From Methanobacteriota archaeon (lineage in GTDB: Archaea > Thermoplasmatota > Thermoplasmata > UBA10834), in NCBI GenBank assembly GCA_020347565.1, contig CP070732.1, positions 1,562,863-1,626,862 on the forward strand: DNA of 64,000 nt. The letters are read 5' to 3'. The notes under the pieces were generated by a model. That model made no database searches. It was not told the DNA's origin and was given only the letters and a program-made list of their open reading frames with translations. Below are positions 61,601-64,000 of the stretch, piece after piece. Both the position numbers and the translations under genes were made by a program. The stretch's first letter is position 1. Each line of letters opens with the position of its first letter.

Positions 61601-64000
61601 CGTTCATGTCCTCATACTTGTAGCCGCAGATCTTCCCCAGCTTGAAGTTGCCGAAGAGGAACTCGTACTCCATCGGTCCCATCGCCATCGGTATGCAGAA
61701 CCAGTACATGTCCGGCGTAGTCTGCACCCAGCCCTCCTGAGGCATCTCATATATCCAATACTCTCCCGGCAGTATGATGAAGCACGTGGCCCAGTAACCG
61801 TCCTGGTCGGTGATGAGCTCGATGTAGACGGGCACGCCGTCGTTCTGCACGCCCTCCACCACTATCGTCCAGCCCGGCAGACCGGGCTCCTCACCCATGG
61901 CCCATCTGCCGTCGCCGTTGATGTCCTCGAACTTGTAGCCCCAGAGGCACGTGTACGGTACGTTGCCGAACTTCACATCGAAGATGTACGAGCCGGAGGT
62001 GACTATTATCCACCTCTCCATCGGCGTCGTGGCGTACCAACCGCTCCTCGACTCCTCCGTTACCTTGTATACGCCTGGCAACAGGTTGTCGAAGTACCAG
62101 TACCCGTTCTCGTCCGTGTAGGTGACGAACGGCCCGACGTAGGTTCCGTCCAGCGAATACGGTGGTATGCCGTCGTTGAGCCATCCCTCGAGGGTTATCT
62201 GCCAGCCCTCCAAGCCCTCTTCGACGCCATCGAAGAAGCCATCCATGTCCCAGTCGACGAACTTCCAGCCGTCTATCATGCCGTATTCGACGTTGCCGAA
62301 CTTCGCGCAGAAGACCTCGTCCGCCATGTCCAAGGTGACCTCATACTGGTCCGGCGTTATGTTCGTCCATCCTGCGGGTATCAGCTCGCGGACGACGTAC
62401 GTCCCGGGCAGCAGGTCGCAGAAGCAGTAGAACCCGGTCGAATCGGTCGTCGCGTACACCGGTCCGAACAGGCTTCCATCCGACAGGACTCCCGTGAGCT
62501 CGATCGTCCATCCTTCGAGAGCCACCTCGTGCCCGTCCCATATGCCGTTCATCCACTCGTCGAGCCACTTGTATCCCGTGATTTGCCCGTACTTGACGTT
62601 GCCGAAGTTGACACAGGTTATCTCGAACGGCTCGATCGCGCTGACGTCCACAACGACGCTTGCAGGCGTCGTCGGTATCCAGCCCTCGCGGAGCTCCTCA
62701 TACACGGAGTACAGCCCGGGCAGGAGGCCATCGAAGCAGTACATGCCGTTCTCGTCGGTCACGGTGAAGTCATCGACGAGGTAGCCGCTGACGTCCTCGC
62801 CGTAGATGAATATGGTCCATCCGGGTATCGGTTCTTCGCCCTCGTCCCATACGCCGTCCATGTTGGAGTCGAGCCACTTGTAGCCGCATATGGATCCATA
62901 GGGTATGTTGCCGAAGCTCCTGGACAGCACAGTCCCGCTCCCTACGGTGACGGTATAAGATGTCACCGTGGTGGCCGTCCAGCCGGCCTGCATGACCTCG
63001 CTCACGGTGTACACGCCGGCACCTAGGCCGGTGAACTCGTAGAACCCTCCGCTGTCCGTCAGCATGGTGCGGTTGTCCCATCCGCCACCCACCAGCTCTC
63101 CGGTCAGCTGGATGACCCAGTTCATCAGCCCGGGCTCGCCCTCGTCCCATCCGCCGTTCAGGTTGAGGTCGGCCGTCTTGAAGCCGGATATCTCGCCGTA
63201 CTTGTACACGGCCCAGCGAGCTTCGTCATACACCCACACGTACTGTCTGTCCCGGCCTTCCACGCTGACCACGTTGTCCAGCGTGCCTTCTCCAGCGGGG
63301 ACGATATAGTCGTACGAAAGGTAGATCGTCTCGCCGATAGCGAGCATCAGAGGCCCCGCCAGCGCGCCAACGAGCGAGTCGACGACATAGACGTCGTACA
63401 GCTCTGTGTCGCCCGTGTTCGTCACCTCTACGCGATAGGTTATGGTCTCGCCGATGTTGGCCACCTCTGGGCCCTCCTTGGTGACCTCGATGTCCGGATA
63501 CAGTATCTCCATTGTCCAGGACGCTTCTGCATAACGGTAGTGCCACTGGTGATCCCACGCATCGACATACGCGGTGTTGTTCACCCACTCCGCGCCTTCG
63601 GGCACCACATACAGGTAGGGTCCGAGCAGCACTGACCCGCCCGGTGCGAGGTATCCCGTCCACAGCAGTCCGCCGAGCATGGGATCGTAGACCTCCGCGT
63701 ACATAGTGGCATCCCAGCTCGGGTTCCGCACTTCGATGTAGTAGCTTACCTCCTCGCCCTCGTGAGCGCATGTGAACTCACGCGCCTCCCACTTGCATAT
63801 CTCAATCATCGGGTGGAAGACCTCTATCTCCCAGCTCGATTCCGCGTAGACGTAGTGCCACTGGTGGTCCCACGCATCGACGTATGCCCAGTTGATGACC
63901 CATTCCGTGTCGTGGGGTATCATGTACTCGAAGGGGCCGAGCATGACCCACTCGCCTGGCAGGAGATAGCCTGACCATAGGATTCCGGGGGCGAGCATGG
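55653..64000 (-). CDS. Giant secreted multi-repeat protein with SdrD B-like domains (5' end outside window)
   Basis: The frame is open to the window edge, so at least 2781 residues are visible and the N-terminus is missing. The first 265 residues are DUF11/CARDB-like beta domains (YVDAWDHQWHY repeats, IGETITYRVEVTNTGD). Then come about 23 tandem repeats of 100 residues with the SdrD B-like core [FY]-K-[FY]-x-D-x-N-x-N-G-x-x-D-E-G-[DE], a likely calcium loop, and AGxYTVxEExRxGW. The last 165 residues hold two copies of an EGWNLWSTP / SGWNLIGYSS domain with YESYVAG. No membrane helix or sorting motif ends it. It is probably a surface stalk or adhesin; the anchoring mode is unclear. Confidence 0.9.
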   Translation of the reverse strand, partial: MLAPGILWSGYLLPGEWVMLGPFEYMIPHDTEWVINWAYVDAWDHQWHYVYAESSWEIEVFHPMIEICKWEAREFTCAHEGEEVSYYIEVRNPSWDATMYAEVYDPMLGGLLWTGYLAPGGSVLLGPYLYVVPEGAEWVNNTAYVDAWDHQWHYRYAEASWTMEILYPDIEVTKEGPEVANIGETITYRVEVTNTGDTELYDVYVVDSLVGALAGPLMLAIGETIYLSYDYIVPAGEGTLDNVVSVEGRDRQYVWVYDEARWAVYKYGEISGFKTADLNLNGGWDEGEPGLMNWVIQLTGELVGGGWDNRTMLTDSGGFYEFTGLGAGVYTVSEVMQAGWTATTVTSYTVTVGSGTVLSRSFGNIPYGSICGYKWLDSNMDGVWDEGEEPIPGWTIFIYGEDVSGYLVDDFTVTDENGMYCFDGLLPGLYSVYEELREGWIPTTPASVVVDVSAIEPFEITCVNFGNVKYGQITGYKWLDEWMNGIWDGHEVALEGWTIELTGVLSDGSLFGPVYATTDSTGFYCFCDLLPGTYVVRELIPAGWTNITPDQYEVTLDMADEVFCAKFGNVEYGMIDGWKFVDWDMDGFFDGVEEGLEGWQITLEGWLNDGIPPYSLDGTYVGPFVTYTDENGYWYFDNLLPGVYKVTEESRSGWYATTPMERWIIVTSGSYIFDVKFGNVPYTCLWGYKFEDINGDGRWAMGEEPGLPGWTIVVEGVQNDGVPVYIELITDQDGYWATCFIILPGEYWIYEMPQEGWVQTTPDMYWFCIPMAMGPMEYEFLFGNFKLGKICGYKYEDMNGNGVLDEGDVPIAGWEMYLTGAASGMTSTNEDGYFCFDGLTYGVYTVTEESRSGWAATTPTSHTVTILSGTEVCLPVFLNVEYSIVWGYKFEDKNSNGVWDEGEDPIPGWKITMMWNGDFNQYETYTDESGYYEFTGLLPSDYYYVWEETPAGWTWTTTPYEEFPIVSGTNHRVHDFGNFMNVIIWVFKFEDVNSNGVYDEGDHPLEGWEIMVSGPGVPGGTVTLMTGADGWASVEVTAAGMYEVMEMVPPGWTPTTPTMEMVFVESGCCDPCEVMFGNFRDVTITLFKYEDMNSNGVYDDGDVPIPGWEFYFENHAGTESFTVTTGIDGSVSVTFQSSDVWNITEEMPAGWVPINPATGMVQVLILSNYAYSMNMQMECYYYEFGNFHCVDILVFKYWDKCSNGWYDPDFDDEPLPGWYFELRDATGALLDCGYTNESGELLFTVCRAGVYYVIEEDREGWTHIDPASGYFEVEVSSGDSLIRLWFANYLDVDVPIFKYEDRNSNGEFDEGDVPVEGWYFEMTREGSDTVYSGYTDANGELVLTVNRSGLYTLVEEDRMGWTPINPASGARLLSITSGTAVPVQMFGNFRDVTIWIFKFEDVNSNGEYDEGDHPLEGWSFTVTGPWSGSGTVVTTGPDGFATIVVDRAGMYTVTEEDREGWTHTTPCVLDIYVWSSMQEEPLLFGNFKDVEITVFKFEDVNSNGMYDEGVDVPLEGWLMMLYTEFHGEIFYAHTDATGHATFTLTYSDYVYVYEDLPIGWVQTCPETGSYDFWVYSGWTFPVLEFGNFHCVWIEVFKYEDVNSNGVYDEGDRPVEGWHFYLYDPTGMPCGEAVTDVNGQAWFLVCRAGIWIVEEEMREHVTPINPASGLLEVEVWSGAIPQPLMFGNFWDVLIIVFKYEDMNSNGVYDDGDEPIPEWMFEISGPGVTNAVEYTDGTGHAYFWVNRAGTYTVTEEDREGWTHVNPADGNLDVTVMSGCMPEPLMFGNFEDVIIIIFKFDDRYGDGQYCPEEGDVPLEGWVFELYILVGEDWVLVATATTDSDGYAQFVVTQAGVYKVVEVLLPGWFIILPVGGEYIVEVMSGYEPIWLVFANFKLGMIFGWKWNDLNGNGEWDEGEPGLPGWTIRFECWFWVGEVLYYLYGEDTTDENGYYEFTGLPPGLYTVWEDLMGGWVPTSPPEVEVEVIGHTEARVDFLNFELGCVWGYKFEDYNGNGVFDDGDTPLPEWHIYLYLHDALIATTMTDGDGYYSFCDLGPGVYTVTEESRVGWTPTSAPSEVFAMTSGASIRVHDFLNFEFGMITGYKFEDLNSNGEWDEGEPAIEDWQILLALESDPPASDHTNEDGYYEFGGLMAGTYTVWEDDVVGWTHTTPPMFIVEIFSGSHIEVCPFGNFRNVSIEIFKYEDVDGNGVYNEGDHPIPGWMFTVTGPCFPTPLVVYTDGDGEVIVWITMAGTYVVTEEDRGGWMHVNPESGSVTFEVLSGDLFEPFMFGNFMLGEITGQKFYDWNLNGIKDEGEVGLANWVIWINGTLVGGGYLNFTLLTDSSGFYQVSGLPAGVYVVSERLEFAPAGWVPTLPTTVVVDITSASAVSVSFANAVFGIVEGYKFYDKNQNGVWDEGEPGLAGWTIILEGVTDEGVAVYRTTATNSTGHYLFEDVQPGVYEVTEVVQLNWAPTTPLPVTVDASGAMEYFEAWVYIGNIRFAKVFGYKFLDTIPDCYPYWPNGIFDEYEYGLSDWEITLEGWTETGEYISMVRYTDEFGYYEFTDLLPGTYWINETLLWGWYASRPVSNMVIIFPYPAGMVIFRIDFGNVLPEPDPEVPFVLEEGWNLWSTPIVVDGLTASALLDAIGPHGLAVTMLDNGQGKYESYVAGMSPERDFPIVTGLGYFVYVTADTAFTLRGSFESQPKADLVSGWNLIGYSSLRPVMASELLEMVDGSYGLALTYYDKDEGQYESYVAGFSSERDFVVTPGNAYYIWVGGPCELVFG
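56390..63200 (-). repeat. Array of about 23 SdrD B-like protein repeats
   Basis: The repeats begin about every 290 bp. Two subtypes occur: a GY/GWK form (copies 1-7, 17-19 and 21-23 from the N-terminus) and a IxxFK form (copies 8-16 and 20). Copies 8-15 are very alike even in DNA (segments around 59.15, 59.47, 59.77 and 60.99 kb share runs such as CACGCCGTTCGAGTTGAC), so they probably arose by recent local duplication. Several Ca-loop copies have lost key acids (copies 10, 16 and 23). Confidence 0.85.

Noticed and set aside
56607..63026. Very long plus-strand frames (632 and 938 residues) opposite the giant repeat protein
   Set aside because: They arise from the repeated, GC-biased codons of the minus-strand gene; the sequence is Arg/Val/His-rich without a recognisable domain.
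56390..63200. CRISPR-like array
   Set aside because: The periodic repeats are coding, about 290 bp long and imperfect, with no short identical repeats and unique spacers and no cas genes nearby.

Overview
The window is a GC-rich archaeal chromosome segment. The evidence is the full archaeal ribosomal-protein superoperon (with eL19, eL32, eS4), the exosome superoperon, the proteasome alpha subunit, KEOPS Pcc1, aIF1, RNase P proteins, archaeal TATA boxes about 25 bp upstream of nearly leaderless starts, two ftsZ genes and an archaeosortase. Gene content, acidic tails on ribosomal proteins and the type of hypothetical proteins suggest Thermoplasmatota (a high-GC, non-Thermoplasma lineage). That placement is inference. 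No tRNA, rRNA, CRISPR array or insertion sequence was recognised. || Layout. 0-4 kb (minus): a small hypothetical gene and a three-gene operon of a degenerate RecA-like ATPase, a DUF8156-like protein and a divergent family-B DNA polymerase that carries a mini-intein. 4.1-4.9 kb: relic of a peptide-transporter binding protein. 5-6 kb: possible micro-membrane protein, a T4 endonuclease V-like glycosylase and MsrB. 6.1-9 kb (plus): an unusual protein with six membrane segments, a very long coiled coil and a KaiC/RAD55-like domain. 9-10 kb: metallo-beta-lactamase nuclease-like protein. 10-26.8 kb (minus): ribosomal superoperon from uL3 to SecY, DUF106, cmk and cbf5, with a structured mRNA leader. 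27-28.7 kb (minus): histone-fold protein, archaeosine radical-SAM enzyme and DUF5611. 28.8-29.8 kb (plus): tyrS. 29.8-36.3 kb (minus): DHH hydrolase, prefoldin beta, Pcc1, Rpo12, eL43, Rrp42, Rrp41, Rrp4, SBDS, PsmA and Pop5. 36.3-39 kb: two divergent ftsZ genes. 39-44 kb: zinc-ribbon/RING-like protein, DUF2148, two metallophosphoesterases, Nnr and DUF211. || 44-64 kb is a cell-surface region. MoxR ATPase, a DUF58/vWA protein and a membrane protein are followed by an archaeosortase with its own promoter. Facing them on the minus strand are a 1977-residue membrane-anchored subtilase, two small paralogous exported proteins ending in IPEF + membrane helix + basic tail (likely sortase substrates), and a giant secreted protein (at least 2780 residues, 5' end outside the window) made of about 23 SdrD B-like repeats. 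The probable link is export, processing and C-terminal anchoring of surface proteins. || The least ordinary features are the intein in an apparently catalytically altered polymerase, the coiled-coil KaiC-like membrane protein, the RING-like multi-zinc-ribbon protein, and the archaeosortase/surface-protein locus.
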